Part shown: piece after piece, positions 16,543-27,027 of the stretch
Layout: each line of letters begins with the position of its first letter
Numbering within the stretch: position 1 is the stretch's first letter
Assembly (NCBI RefSeq): GCF_040730185.1
Contig: NZ_CP160402.1
Span: 4,278,001 to 4,342,000 of the forward strand
Direction: 5' to 3'
DNA from: Streptomyces sp. Je 1-332
GTDB lineage: Bacteria > Actinomycetota > Actinomycetes > Streptomycetales > Streptomycetaceae
DNA length: 64,000 nucleotides
The notes under the pieces: generated by a model
Databases searched by the model: none
What the model was told of the DNA's origin: nothing
What the model saw: the letters and a program-made list of their open reading frames with translations, nothing else
Made by a program: the position numbers and the translations under genes

Positions 16543-17070
16543 ATGCCCAAGGAGTCACCGCCGCCGCCGAGCGATCGCGACCGCGACCGTGACCGTGACC
16601 GTGACGGCGAGCGCGTCGGCCGCTTCGTCGAACAGTTCGCCTCGCAGCTGGTCGAGGCCGGAATGCCGAGGATGCCCGCCAGGATCTTCGCGGCGCTCCT
16701 CGCCGCGGACTCGGGCGCGCTGACATCGGCGCAGCTCGGCGAGCAGCTCCAGGTGAGCCCGGCGGCCGTCTCGGGGGCGGTCCGCTATCTCACGCAGCAG
16801 CACATGGTGTCCCGGGAGCGCGAGCCCGGCTCGCGCCGGGACATCTTCCGGGTGCACAGCAACCAGTGGTACGAAGCGCTGGCCAACCGTGACGGCATCC
16901 TCAAGCGCTGGGAGAGCGCCCTGAGCGACGGTGTCGCCAGCCTGGGCGCCGACACCCCGGCGGGCCGCCGCTTGGCCGAGACGCTCGCCTTCTTCGAGTT
17001 CGTCGAGCACGAACTGGCGCAGATGCTGGAACGCTGGCGGGTGCACCGGGAGAGCTTGTTCGGCAAGTAG
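16543..17070 (+). CDS. MarR/GbsR-family transcriptional regulator
   Basis: A 175-residue winged-helix regulator. After a low-complexity Arg-Asp repeat (residues 8-18), the DNA-binding domain runs from RFVEQFASQL through PARIFAALLAADSGALTSAQL and LQVSPAAVSGAVRYLTQQHMV (recognition helix), with the wing in SREREPGSRRDIFRV. The C-terminal helix pair is typical of dimerisation. It faces the ABC exporter operon across 119 bases that include a perfect palindrome, so the likely role is to repress the exporter and itself. AGGGGAGATGATCAGCAG precedes ATG 16543. The Arg-Asp repeat is encoded by tandem hexamers. Confidence 0.88.
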   Translation: MPKESPPPPSDRDRDRDRDRDGERVGRFVEQFASQLVEAGMPRMPARIFAALLAADSGALTSAQLGEQLQVSPAAVSGAVRYLTQQHMVSREREPGSRRDIFRVHSNQWYEALANRDGILKRWESALSDGVASLGADTPAGRRLAETLAFFEFVEHELAQMLERWRVHRESLFGK

Positions 17071-17113
17071 GCCGCCACCCGCCACCCGCTACCCGCCACC
17101 CGTCGCCTCGCGC

Positions 17114-17941
17114 TCAGCGAGGCAGCGTCAAACCCCACGCACTGGCCCGCACCGCCCACGTACGCGTGCGCACCGGACCCCCCACCACCGCGTCCGCCCG
17201 GTAGCGGAAGTCCGCCCCCGACACCGTCACCGTCCGGGCCCGCACCCGCAGCGGCGACGCCTCGGCGCCCACCGACGAGGGGCGCACCTCCACCTCGGCG
17301 AAGCCGTCGGCGGCGGGGTTCACCGCGACCCCCTCCACCGGCTGGTCCAGGTCCACCACGACCACCCCGTCGGCCTCCACCCGCAGCCGCGCCGGAGCGG
17401 GCCCCGGCGCCGAAGCGACCCGTGAGGGCCGCGCGGCGAGCGTGCGCACGAAGGACTGGCAGGTCCGCAGCCACGGGTGGCCGTCCATCGGCACGCCCCC
17501 GGCGACCGAGGCGGCGACCGGCGGGATCCGCAGCTCCCCGAGGACCACCCCGTCCCGGTCGTCGACGAGCAGATCCAGCCGCCGCTCGGCCCCTTCGAGC
17601 ACCGCCCGCGCCGCCGCGACCGCCCCGGCGGGCACTCCGAGCGCCCGCGCGAGAGTCTGCGACGCCCCCACGGGAACTACGGAGAGTGCGCATCGAGCGA
17701 ACTCCCGCTCCCGGTGGAGGAACCCCACCGCCCGCGCGAGAGCACGGTCGTCCCCGATCACCACAGGACGCCGCGCACCCCGCCTGGCCAGGGCTTTCGC
17801 AAAGTCTTCGGGGCTTTCGGGCAGGCAGACGCGAACGGAGGCGCCCGCGCCGAGCACATCCTTCGCGATCCTTACCGACTCACCGTCCGTGCGCCGGGCG
17901 ACCGGGTCGATGACGACTAGCAGCTGGTCGCGAGCCGACAA
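17114..17941 (-). CDS. Diacylglycerol/lipid kinase-like protein
   Basis: A 275-residue protein that begins LLVVIDPVARRTDGESVRIAKDVL and contains VIGDDRALARAVGFLHRE and VPVGASQTLARALGVP. This is the order of the diacylglycerol/sphingosine kinase catalytic fold, but the canonical GGDGT ATP loop reads GDDRA here, so activity is in doubt. TTG 17941 is chosen because AAAAGGGG lies 6-7 bases upstream; ATG 17974 is an in-frame alternative with no ribosome-binding site, and it overlaps the divergent purA promoter. It is a neighbour of purA but transcribed away from it. Confidence 0.65.
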   Translation of the reverse strand: MSARDQLLVVIDPVARRTDGESVRIAKDVLGAGASVRVCLPESPEDFAKALARRGARRPVVIGDDRALARAVGFLHREREFARCALSVVPVGASQTLARALGVPAGAVAAARAVLEGAERRLDLLVDDRDGVVLGELRIPPVAASVAGGVPMDGHPWLRTCQSFVRTLAARPSRVASAPGPAPARLRVEADGVVVVDLDQPVEGVAVNPAADGFAEVEVRPSSVGAEASPLRVRARTVTVSGADFRYRADAVVGGPVRTRTWAVRASAWGLTLPR

Positions 17942-17968
17942 CGTGCGCCCCTTTTCTGAGACCTCGGG

Positions 17969-18013
17969 TAGCATCTTTGTGCAAGAGCCCCTTGCGCTAT
18001 TGCGCCAGGGGCT
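17969..18013 (+). promoter_or_regulatory. purA promoter and leader hairpin
   Basis: TAGCAT (17969-17974) is a -10 hexamer; the predicted transcript begins near 17981. Just inside it, 17986-17997 pairs with 18002-18013 (12 bp, one mismatch, TATT loop) to form a stable hairpin. About 90 more leader bases precede purA. No U-tract follows the hairpin, so attenuation is possible but not shown. Confidence 0.5.
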
Positions 18014-18105
18014 TCGTCTATTCCGGGGCAGCATCCAAGGCACACCCATATGGCGGCTACGGCCCCTGACCTTGGACATGCCCCGCCCGGAAGGGGTGTA
18101 CGCCT

Positions 18106-19389
18106 GTGCCCGCACTTGTGCTGCTCGGTGCTCAGTGGGGTGACGAAGGCAAGGGAAAGGCCACCGACCTGCTCGGTGGCTCCGTGGACTATGTAGTGCG
18201 ATACCAGGGCGGCAACAACGCCGGCCACACGGTCGTCGTCGGCGACCAGAAGTACGCGCTGCATCTCCTCCCTTCCGGGATTCTCTCCCCGGACTGCGTG
18301 CCTGTCATCGGCAACGGAGTCGTCGTCGACCCGTCGGTCCTGCTCTCCGAGCTGAGCGGTCTGAACGAGCGCGGCGTCGACACGTCGAAGCTGCTGGTCA
18401 GCGGTAACGCGCACATCATCACGCCGTACAACGTGACCGTCGACAAGGTGACGGAACGCTTCCTCGGCAAGCGCAAGATCGGCACGACCGGCCGTGGCAT
18501 CGGCCCGACGTACGCCGACAAGATCAACCGCACCGGCATCCGCGTCCAGGACCTCTACGACCAGTCGATCCTGGAGCAGAAGGTCGAGGCGGCCCTCGAG
18601 GTCAAGAACCAGCTCCTCACCAAGCTCTACAACCGCCGCGCCATCGAGGTCGGCCAGATCGTCGAGCAGCTCCTGGAGCACGGCGAGAACATCAAGCAGT
18701 ACGTCGCCGACACCACGCTGATCCTCAACAACGCGCTCGACGAGGACAAGGTCGTCCTGTTCGAGGGCGGCCAGGGCACCCTCCTGGACGTGGACCACGG
18801 CACGTACCCCTTCGTCACCTCCTCGAACCCGACCGCGGGCGGCGCCTGCACGGGTACGGGTGTCGGCCCGACGAAGATCAGCCGCGTCATCGGCATCCTG
18901 AAGGCGTACACCACGCGTGTCGGCGCGGGCCCGTTCCCGACGGAGCTCTTCGACCAGGACGGCGAGGACCTGCGCCGCATCGGTGGCGAGCGTGGTGTCA
19001 CCACCGGCCGTGACCGCCGCTGCGGCTGGTTCGACGCGCCGATCGCCCGTTACGCGACCCGCGTGAACGGCCTGACGGACTTCTTCCTCACGAAGCTGGA
19101 CGTCCTGACGGGCTGGGAGCAGATCCCGGTCTGCGTGGCGTACGAGATCGACGGCAAGCGCGTCGAGGAACTCCCGTACAACCAGACGGACTTCCACCAC
19201 GCGAAGCCCGTCTACGAGTACCTCCCCGGCTGGTCCGAGGACATCACCAAGGCCCAGACCTTCTCCGACCTGCCGAAGAACGCGCAGGGTTACGTGAAGG
19301 CCCTGGAGGAGATGTCCGGCGCCCCGATCTCCGCGATCGGCGTGGGTCCGGGCCGCACGGAGACGATCGAGATCAACTCGTTCATCTAG
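18106..19389 (+). CDS. purA: Adenylosuccinate synthase
   Basis: A 427-residue enzyme that couples GTP hydrolysis to joining IMP with aspartate, the first committed step to [17 protein letters not shown] at the N-terminus is the GTP-binding loop with catalytic Asp, GGNNAGHTV the IMP loop containing the catalytic His, [14 protein letters not shown] the IMP-binding signature and [12 protein letters not shown] the aspartate-side loop. Length is normal. GGAAGGGG lies upstream of GTG 18106 at a somewhat long spacing. The mRNA leader is about 125 bases and folds into a hairpin. The stop codon shares a CTAG tetranucleotide with the stop of the converging gene. Confidence 0.97.
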   Translation: MPALVLLGAQWGDEGKGKATDLLGGSVDYVVRYQGGNNAGHTVVVGDQKYALHLLPSGILSPDCVPVIGNGVVVDPSVLLSELSGLNERGVDTSKLLVSGNAHIITPYNVTVDKVTERFLGKRKIGTTGRGIGPTYADKINRTGIRVQDLYDQSILEQKVEAALEVKNQLLTKLYNRRAIEVGQIVEQLLEHGENIKQYVADTTLILNNALDEDKVVLFEGGQGTLLDVDHGTYPFVTSSNPTAGGACTGTGVGPTKISRVIGILKAYTTRVGAGPFPTELFDQDGEDLRRIGGERGVTTGRDRRCGWFDAPIARYATRVNGLTDFFLTKLDVLTGWEQIPVCVAYEIDGKRVEELPYNQTDFHHAKPVYEYLPGWSEDITKAQTFSDLPKNAQGYVKALEEMSGAPISAIGVGPGRTETIEINSFI

Positions 19390-20924
19390 CGGTTCTCCCC
19401 GCACATCCGCAGTCCCACGGGCGTCTGGCACGGCAGGTGCCCGTGGGTGCGGACCACGTCCTGGCCGTTCCCGCGGATCGCGTACGCGAGGAAGCTCGAC
19501 GCCAGCGAGTCGGCGGGCGGGCTGCCGTAGGTGTAGGCGTACTCGATCTCGCGGTACGGGTAGCCGCTGGACTGGATGGAGTCGACGGACGGCGTGTGGC
19601 CGTCCAGGCTCACGCGGTGCACGCCCTTGAGGGTGGTCGTGTCGCGCAGCTCGCTGTAGCCGACCGCGCCCGGAGTGGCGGCGACCGTGTCCAGGACCTG
19701 TTCCGTGGAGTCGAGTTCGCAGCGGATCACCGGCGCCCGGGGGCCGATGTCCCTCGTCAGGCAGTCGCTGGAGGACTCCTGGATCTCCGGGGCGCCCCCC
19801 AGGACCCGCTGCTGGAGGGTGACCCGCGTGCCGGAGCTCGACCCCCGGCTGACCAGGACCACCGGCAGGTCGGGGCCGCCCCGCAGCTCCTTCCAGTTGC
19901 GGATCTCGCCGGTGAAGAGGCGGCGTACGTCCCTCGTGGAGAGGTTCTTGACCGGCACCTTGTCGTTCAGGACGACGGCGAACAGGGAGACCGCCACCCG
20001 CGTCTCGCTCAGCTGCGTATAGCTGCCGGGGCGCGGCCCGTCGGAGAAGGCGATCACCGGCGGTGAGCCCTCGCCGGGCCCGGTGTCCGTCGCGGCCAGC
20101 TCCCTGACGCCGCCCCGGCTCCCGTGCGCGCTCACCTCGATGTCGGAGCCCTCGCAGGCGTTCATGTACTTCTTCGCGAGCTCGGTGGCCACCGGCTCGA
20201 AGGCGGTCGACCCGGTCAGGGTGAGGCTGCCCGTCTCGCAGTACGACGGCGGCGGCTCGGCGTCGGGGCGCAGGATGAGGCCCGCGAGGCAGAGGATCAC
20301 CAGGCTCAGGGCGATGGCCACGCCCTGCGAGAGCCTGCTGAACACCGGCGGCTTCTCGTCGGGCGCCGCGCTGTGGTTCTCGTGGGTCTCACCGCCCTGG
20401 ATGCCGCCGACGACCGTGTAGCCGCTGTCGACGGGGCCGCCGGTCAGCAGGACGAGGAGCTTGTAGTACTCGCCCCGGTTGAGCGGCACGCGCGGGATGT
20501 GCAGCCTGCCGGACTCGTAGCCGAGACCCGTGCCGGGTGCGAAGTGCTCCATCAGATGGTCCGCTTCGGGCGGCAGTGTCACCGCCACCGCGCGGATGGT
20601 GCGGTCCTCGAAGACCGCCGTCAGACCGTGCGGCGAGCGGCCCGTGTAGTCGGCGACGTCGATCGGCAGCGAGCCGTCGTTCTCGACGCGGAGCAGCACG
20701 AGCGTCGCGTCCGACATCTCGGGGGCCTCGTCGAAGAGGCCAAGACGCGCGTTCGCGTCGCCCGTACGGACGTTGTCGCCTATCGCCGTGTCCATCTGCT
20801 TGCGGTAGCCGATGCGCTTGCGGCGCGGTACGCGGCGTTCGACCAGCACGGGGACGAACGCGCCGGCGATACCGACCACGATGGCGAGCACGGCGACGAC
20901 GTCTTCGGTGCTCAACCAGTTCAT
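19386..20924 (-). CDS. Membrane-anchored PstS-like phosphate-binding-fold protein
   Basis: A 512-residue protein of unusual layout. Helix one (residues about 8-28) is followed by a cytoplasmic-looking region of about 150 residues rich in beta strands, a second transmembrane helix ([18 protein letters not shown], about 200-218) and a C-terminal periplasmic-binding-protein type II domain. That domain has the PstS-like loop [18 protein letters not shown] and a matching [18 protein letters not shown] motif. It therefore looks like an outward-facing binding domain permanently anchored through two helices, with no phosphate transporter genes nearby. ATG 20924 is chosen because TACCGT ends 7 bases before it. 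A Ser/Thr kinase gene lies directly upstream in the same direction. Confidence 0.75.
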   Translation of the reverse strand: MNWLSTEDVVAVLAIVVGIAGAFVPVLVERRVPRRKRIGYRKQMDTAIGDNVRTGDANARLGLFDEAPEMSDATLVLLRVENDGSLPIDVADYTGRSPHGLTAVFEDRTIRAVAVTLPPEADHLMEHFAPGTGLGYESGRLHIPRVPLNRGEYYKLLVLLTGGPVDSGYTVVGGIQGGETHENHSAAPDEKPPVFSRLSQGVAIALSLVILCLAGLILRPDAEPPPSYCETGSLTLTGSTAFEPVATELAKKYMNACEGSDIEVSAHGSRGGVRELAATDTGPGEGSPPVIAFSDGPRPGSYTQLSETRVAVSLFAVVLNDKVPVKNLSTRDVRRLFTGEIRNWKELRGGPDLPVVLVSRGSSSGTRVTLQQRVLGGAPEIQESSSDCLTRDIGPRAPVIRCELDSTEQVLDTVAATPGAVGYSELRDTTTLKGVHRVSLDGHTPSVDSIQSSGYPYREIEYAYTYGSPPADSLASSFLAYAIRGNGQDVVRTHGHLPCQTPVGLRMCGENR

Positions 20925-20931
20925 GGGCGGC

Positions 20932-20937
20932 ACGGTA
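20932..20937 (-). promoter_or_regulatory. -10 element TACCGT for the PstS-like gene
   Basis: Minus-strand TACCGT ends 7 bases before ATG 20924; this favours that ATG over the in-frame GTG at 20933. Confidence 0.5.
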
Positions 20938-21025
20938 GGCGGCGGTGCCGGCCGCCGGACGGCGGTTGTCCGTCCGGACGGGATCTGTTCGCCGACGGTT
21001 CAACTGACCGTGCCAGCAGGCTCGT

Positions 21026-22945
<1,920 letters not shown>

Positions 22946-23024
22946 CGCCGCGCCGACCTCCCCCGTTGGTGTGCAACAGATCGAGGATAGTGCGGCGGTA
23001 GGACATCGGGGCACGGACTGCCTG

Positions 23025-23522
23025 CTACGGCTCCGTAACGGGTTGTTCCGTATCCACGTCGGACAGGACGTCGGAAAGCCGCTCCAACACTCGTACGGTC
23101 TCGGCGAACTCCTCGTCGCCGAGCGCTTCCGCGAGCCGGGCGGCCCATTCCGCGTGGCCGGGGCCGATCTTCCTGACGGCGGCCAGGCCCTCGTCCGTGG
23201 GGCGCAGGAGCTTGGCGCGGCGGTGGGCCGGGTTCGGCACGTACTCGGCGAGGCCGCGCCGCACGAGCAGGTCGGCGACGCGCTGCACGCTCTGCCGGGT
23301 GATGCCCATCGCGCGGGCGATCCCGGCGACGGGCAGCGGCTCGCGCAGGACGGCGCCGAGCACCTGCCACCAGGCGGCGGTGAGTCCGCCCGCTGTGGCC
23401 AACTCGTCGGCCACGGAGAGGAACTGGCCGTTGAGCCGGAAGACGCCGAGGGCGGTGCGGGAGAACAGGTCCTGCTGCTCCCGCACCCGCTCCTCATGAA
23501 CTCGCTCGCGGTCGGCGCTCAC
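23025..23522 (-). CDS. MarR-family transcriptional regulator
   Basis: A 165-residue winged-helix protein. Helices up to LTAAWWQVLGAVL precede the DNA-binding core PVAGIARAMGITRQSVQRVADLLVRRGL, with wing residues in NPAHRRAKLLRPTDEG, and C-terminal dimerisation helices follow. GTG 23522 overlaps the stop of the DJ-1 gene (GTGA), so the two are translationally coupled. It probably controls its own operon through the CTGTC/GACAG repeats at 24163-24203; that is inference from position. The inducer is unknown; the DJ-1-type partner suggests oxidative or electrophile stress. Confidence 0.88.
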   Translation of the reverse strand: MSADRERVHEERVREQQDLFSRTALGVFRLNGQFLSVADELATAGGLTAAWWQVLGAVLREPLPVAGIARAMGITRQSVQRVADLLVRRGLAEYVPNPAHRRAKLLRPTDEGLAAVRKIGPGHAEWAARLAEALGDEEFAETVRVLERLSDVLSDVDTEQPVTEP

Positions 23523-24115
23523 GATTCGAGCACCTCGTACGCGGACGCGTCCGAGTCGTGGAACAGGCGGTACCAGGCGTCGAGCTTCGCGCCCTCGAAG
23601 GCGCCGAGCCGCCCGAGGATCTCGCGGGCGAAGGCCACCGGCTCGGTCGGTCCCGCCGTGGTGAGCCCGCCGTCGGTGACGGCGTCCGCCTCCACGTACC
23701 GCTCGCCACCCTTGTATCCCGTGGCCGCGAGGTAGAACGACACCGCGCTGGTGTGCGCGCGCTCGTCCAGGAGCCCCTCCCGGGCGAGCCCGGCGGTGGC
23801 CCCGCAGATCGCGGCGACCGGCACGTCCGCGTCGAGGAAGGCGCGGGCGGTGCGGCCGAAGGGTGCGAGGTCGTCGCCGGTGTCCCACAGGTCGGCTCCC
23901 GGCAGGATCAGGAGCGCGCTGTCCTCGGGCCGCAGTTCGGCGAGGGTCAGGTCGGGCTGGACGCACATGCCGCCCACCGTGGTGACGGGGTCGAGCGAGT
24001 CCGCGGCGACGGTGCGGATCTCGTACCCGGCGCGGGCGAGGAACGCGGTGGCGAATCCGGGCTCCCAGTCGGCGAGGGTGTCGTAGACGGCGAGGTGCAC
24101 GGGCTTGCGGGACAT
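23519..24115 (-). CDS. DJ-1/PfpI family protein
   Basis: A 198-residue class I glutamine-amidotransferase-like protein. VAAICGATAGLARE holds the nucleophile Cys at the elbow, ALLILPGADLW is the oxyanion-side strand and the N-terminal VHLAVYDTLADWEPGFA carries the conserved acidic/aromatic region. Members include glyoxalase III-like enzymes, transcription-associated sensors and isonitrile hydratases, so the reaction is not predictable. GGAGGCAGCC precedes ATG 24115. First gene of a two-gene operon with a MarR regulator. Confidence 0.85.
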   Translation of the reverse strand: MSRKPVHLAVYDTLADWEPGFATAFLARAGYEIRTVAADSLDPVTTVGGMCVQPDLTLAELRPEDSALLILPGADLWDTGDDLAPFGRTARAFLDADVPVAAICGATAGLAREGLLDERAHTSAVSFYLAATGYKGGERYVEADAVTDGGLTTAGPTEPVAFAREILGRLGAFEGAKLDAWYRLFHDSDASAYEVLES

Positions 24116-24162
24116 GGCTGCCTCCGTTGGGACGGGCTCCGTGATGCGCTTATGTAAGCATG

Positions 24163-24203
24163 CTGTCATCTCGACAGTATCCTGTCAATGATGCTGTCAA
24201 TGA
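24163..24203 (-). promoter_or_regulatory. Repeat operator upstream of the DJ-1/marR operon
   Basis: Four copies of CTGTC or its complement GACAG lie at 24163-24167, 24173-24177, 24182-24186 and 24194-24198; the last two belong to a direct repeat CTGTCAATGA (24182-24191, 24194-24203). Two minus-strand TTGACA hexamers (24188-24183, 24200-24195) sit inside the array and are natural -35 elements, so a bound repressor would block the promoter. Confidence 0.6.
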
Positions 24204-24266
24204 ATGACCGCGGGTCGGCTCCGGCTCGTTAACCCTCACCGGGGGCGGCCTTAACCCGTCGATCCC

Positions 24267-24272
24267 TAGCGT
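24267..24272 (+). promoter_or_regulatory. -10 element TAGCGT for the DUF4956 gene
   Basis: TAGCGT ends 7 bases before ATG 24280; leaderless start likely. Confidence 0.5.
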
Positions 24273-24279
24273 CCTGGTC

Positions 24280-24945
24280 ATGGACAGCGCAGAGAACCTC
24301 GGACAGATGGCGGCCCACCTCGGCCTCGACCTGGTGGCCGTGACCCTCCTGACCCTCGGGGTCTTCTATCCACGCCACCGCAGAAGGGAGCTGGTCCCCG
24401 CCTATCTCGCCCTGAACGTCGCGCTCTTCGCGGTCGTCTCCGCCCTCGCGAGCGCCGGCGGCAACGGCGGGCTCGCGCTCGGCTTCGGGCTCTTCGGGGT
24501 GCTCTCGATCGTGCGGCTCCGCTCGGACGCCGTGCAGCACCAGGAAGTCGCGTACTACTTCATCACCCTCGTCCTCGGCCTCCTCTGCGGCCTTCCGGGT
24601 CTCGACCTGCCGGTCGCCGCCGGGCTCGCGGCCGTGCTGCTCCTGGTGATGTACGGGGCCGACCACCCCCGCCTCTTCGCCGGTGACCGGCGCGCGGTCA
24701 TCACCCTGGACGCCGTGTACCGCGAGGAGAGCGCGCTCCGTGCCGAGCTGGCGCGGCGCCTGGGGGAGCCGCTCGGCTGGACCGTCCAGGAGGTCGACTA
24801 CGTACGCGACCTGATGGTTCTGGAAGTCCGCTTCCGGCAGCCGGAACCTTCCGAGCGGGCCGGGGAGTTCATACGGACGACACCACGACGCCGCACGACC
24901 CGGTCACGCACGCCTGCCGTCCCCCACCAGAAGGAGACCGTGTGA
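24280..24945 (+). CDS. DUF4956 membrane protein
   Basis: A 221-residue protein with about four transmembrane helices in residues 10-130 and a soluble C-terminal part. GLALGFGLFGVLSIVRLRSD and the following QHQEVAYYFITLVLGL are the DUF4956 signature. This family is regularly paired with VTC-domain proteins, as here, where the next gene starts inside its stop codon; together they are thought to act in polyphosphate metabolism at the membrane, though no reaction is proven for DUF4956. ATG 24280 is chosen from the leaderless -10 geometry. The C-terminal tail is rich in Arg and Thr. Confidence 0.85.
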   Translation: MDSAENLGQMAAHLGLDLVAVTLLTLGVFYPRHRRRELVPAYLALNVALFAVVSALASAGGNGGLALGFGLFGVLSIVRLRSDAVQHQEVAYYFITLVLGLLCGLPGLDLPVAAGLAAVLLLVMYGADHPRLFAGDRRAVITLDAVYREESALRAELARRLGEPLGWTVQEVDYVRDLMVLEVRFRQPEPSERAGEFIRTTPRRRTTRSRTPAVPHQKETV

Positions 24946-25745
24946 ACCCCGCCGTACGCGCCATCGGACGCGCCGCGCTCGCCGCGCACCCCATCTCGCT
25001 CGACGAGGTCAACGCGCGCGCGGAGCTGCTCGCCCGCTTCGACAACAGCTATCTCGTACCGGTCGAGATCTTCGACGACCTGGCGGCGCTCCTGACGGAC
25101 CCGCGCCGCGCGTCGGGGCCCTTCCGGGCGCTGAGCATCGGCGGAAAGCGCTGGTTCAGCTACCACTCGACGTACTACGACACTCCTGAGCTGCTCACCT
25201 ACCACCACCACCGGCAGGGCAGGCGGCTGCGCTACCGCATCCGGGAGCGGGTCTACCAGGACAGCGGTGAGCGGCAGTTCGAGATCAAGCTGAAGAGCGG
25301 CCGCGGTGAGACGGTCAAGCACCGCCAGCGTCTCGAAGGCGAGGACTGCGTCCTTGACGCCGAGCGGCAGGGATTCCTTTCCGGGGTGCTGCGGGGGTCG
25401 TACGGGATCGAGGCGCCGGGCGGGCTGACCACGGCGCTGGTCACCGAGTACCAGCGGGCGACCTTCGTCGCCGACGGCCAGCGGATCACGTGTGACGCGG
25501 GGCTCGTGGTGCGGGACGTGGCCACGGGGCGTTCGGTGGAGGCGGACTCCGGTCTCGTCCTGGTGGAGACCAAGACCCAGGGACACCTGACGGAGGCGGA
25601 CCGGGTCCTGCACCGGTACGGGGTGCGGGCCGCCGAGTTCACGAAGTACTGCGGTGGGTTCGCGGCGCTGCGGCCCGAGTTGGGGATCAATCGGTGGGCT
25701 CGGGCCGTCCGGGTCGCGTTTCCGCGGGCGCCTGGGGGAAAGTGA
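24942..25745 (+). CDS. VTC-domain protein, probable polyphosphate polymerase
   Basis: A 267-residue protein of the triphosphate tunnel metalloenzyme superfamily. Alternating charged strands line the tunnel: RLRYRIRERVY, QFEIKLKSGRGETVKHRQ, ALVTEYQRATF and GLVLVETKTQG, each carrying the Arg, Lys and Glu needed for phosphate and metal binding. The eukaryotic VTC4 homologue makes polyphosphate from ATP; the same reaction is a reasonable guess here. GTG 24942 overlaps the DUF4956 stop by 4 bases, so both are co-translated. Its last 59 bases overlap, in antisense, the end of the converging histidine kinase gene. Confidence 0.85.
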   Translation: MNPAVRAIGRAALAAHPISLDEVNARAELLARFDNSYLVPVEIFDDLAALLTDPRRASGPFRALSIGGKRWFSYHSTYYDTPELLTYHHHRQGRRLRYRIRERVYQDSGERQFEIKLKSGRGETVKHRQRLEGEDCVLDAERQGFLSGVLRGSYGIEAPGGLTTALVTEYQRATFVADGQRITCDAGLVVRDVATGRSVEADSGLVLVETKTQGHLTEADRVLHRYGVRAAEFTKYCGGFAALRPELGINRWARAVRVAFPRAPGGK

Positions 25746-27027
25746 GGGACACCTCGGTGCCGCGGGCCGCGTCCGAGGTGATGGCGAAGGTGCCGCCCGC
25801 GTCCTGCGCCGTCCGGCGTGCGATGTCGAGGCCGAGTCCCGTGGAGCCGCCGCCGCTGGTGCCGCGTTCCGCCGCGTAGGTCGGCGGGAGGCCGGGGCCT
25901 TCGTCGGCGACGGTGAGTTCGGCGGTGCCCTGCGGGGTGGTGCGGACGGCGATGCGGAAGGGGGTGCCCTGGGGGGTGTGGTCCAGCACATTCCCGATGA
26001 GGGCGTCGATGGCCGCGGTGAGGTCGTCCTCGGGGACGGGCACGGGGATCGGTTCTCGCCCGGCCGACGTCGCCGCCTCCCGCCCCTGGTCCTCCGCCAA
26101 CGGCATCCAGAATGTGGCGCGTTCGCGGGCCACGGCTGCCAGGTCGGCGTACGGGGCGTCGCGGAAGGGGCGGCGGGCCTTGCGGATCACGTCGTCGACA
26201 CTGCGCTCCAGGGCGGCGACGTCCACGGCGATGCGGTGCGCCTCCTTGGAGTCGCGCAGGGTCTCGGCGTCCAGGCGGAGGGCGGCGACGGGCGTGCGCA
26301 GGCGGTGGGCGAGGTCGGCGGCGTTCTCGCGTTCCGCGGTGAGGAGTTCGTCGATGCGGGCGGCGAGGCGGTTCAGCTCGCCCGCGACCAGGCGGAGTTC
26401 GGGCGGCCCCTCGGGTGTGGCGCGGGCGGTGAGGTCACCGGCGGCGAGGCGGTCCGCGGTGCCGGCGAGCCGTCGGGTGGCGCCGACGAGGCGGGTGCCG
26501 AGGCGGTCGGCCAGAAGCAGCCCGATGAGAACGAGCCCGACCCCGATCCCGGCGAGTACCAGCCAGGAGGTCATGGTCCCGGCGTACAACTGCCGCTCGG
26601 TTACGGAAACTTGCACGACGGCGGTACCACCGGCCGCACCCTGCACGGGGACGAGAACCTGCCGCCCGCCGGTCGAGGGCTCGTAGGTGAAGGCACGCCC
26701 GGTGCGGGCGAGCCGGATGGCATCGGTGACGCGAGCCCGGTGCCGCCCAGGGTTCGGCCCGATGACGGTCCCGTCCCCGAGCACGAGCGAAGTAACGGGC
26801 AGATTCCGCGCGTTGACGCTCTCCACGGTCTGCTCGGCGGTCTCCCGCTCGTCCACCGTGGCGAGAGCGGGCCCGAGCGCATGCGCCACCCACTGGGCAC
26901 GGGCGGTGGCCTCGGCGGTGGTGCGGTCGGCGGCGTGCGAACGGGTGAGGAGGGTGAGGGGAACGAGGAGGGCGGTCAGCACGAGGGCGGTGGTGGCAGC
27001 GGCAAGAAGAAGAAACGTCCGCCGCAT
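25687..27027 (-). CDS. OmpR-partner sensor histidine kinase
   Basis: A 446-residue kinase. Helix one (residues about 5-25), an extracytoplasmic sensor of about 130 residues, helix two (WLVLAGIGVGLVLIGLLLAD), a HAMP domain, a HisKA segment (NAADLAHRLRTPVAALRLD, phosphoacceptor His) and a HATPase domain (DALIGNVLDHTPQG N-box, DEGPGLP and STGLGLDIA G-boxes). The ATG shares its first base with the last base of the regulator stop (TGATG), so the two are coupled. Its 3' end overlaps the VTC gene by 59 bases on the opposite strand. Confidence 0.92.
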   Translation of the reverse strand: MRRTFLLLAAATTALVLTALLVPLTLLTRSHAADRTTAEATARAQWVAHALGPALATVDERETAEQTVESVNARNLPVTSLVLGDGTVIGPNPGRHRARVTDAIRLARTGRAFTYEPSTGGRQVLVPVQGAAGGTAVVQVSVTERQLYAGTMTSWLVLAGIGVGLVLIGLLLADRLGTRLVGATRRLAGTADRLAAGDLTARATPEGPPELRLVAGELNRLAARIDELLTAERENAADLAHRLRTPVAALRLDAETLRDSKEAHRIAVDVAALERSVDDVIRKARRPFRDAPYADLAAVARERATFWMPLAEDQGREAATSAGREPIPVPVPEDDLTAAIDALIGNVLDHTPQGTPFRIAVRTTPQGTAELTVADEGPGLPPTYAAERGTSGGGSTGLGLDIARRTAQDAGGTFAITSDAARGTEVSLTFPQAPAETRPGRPEPTD

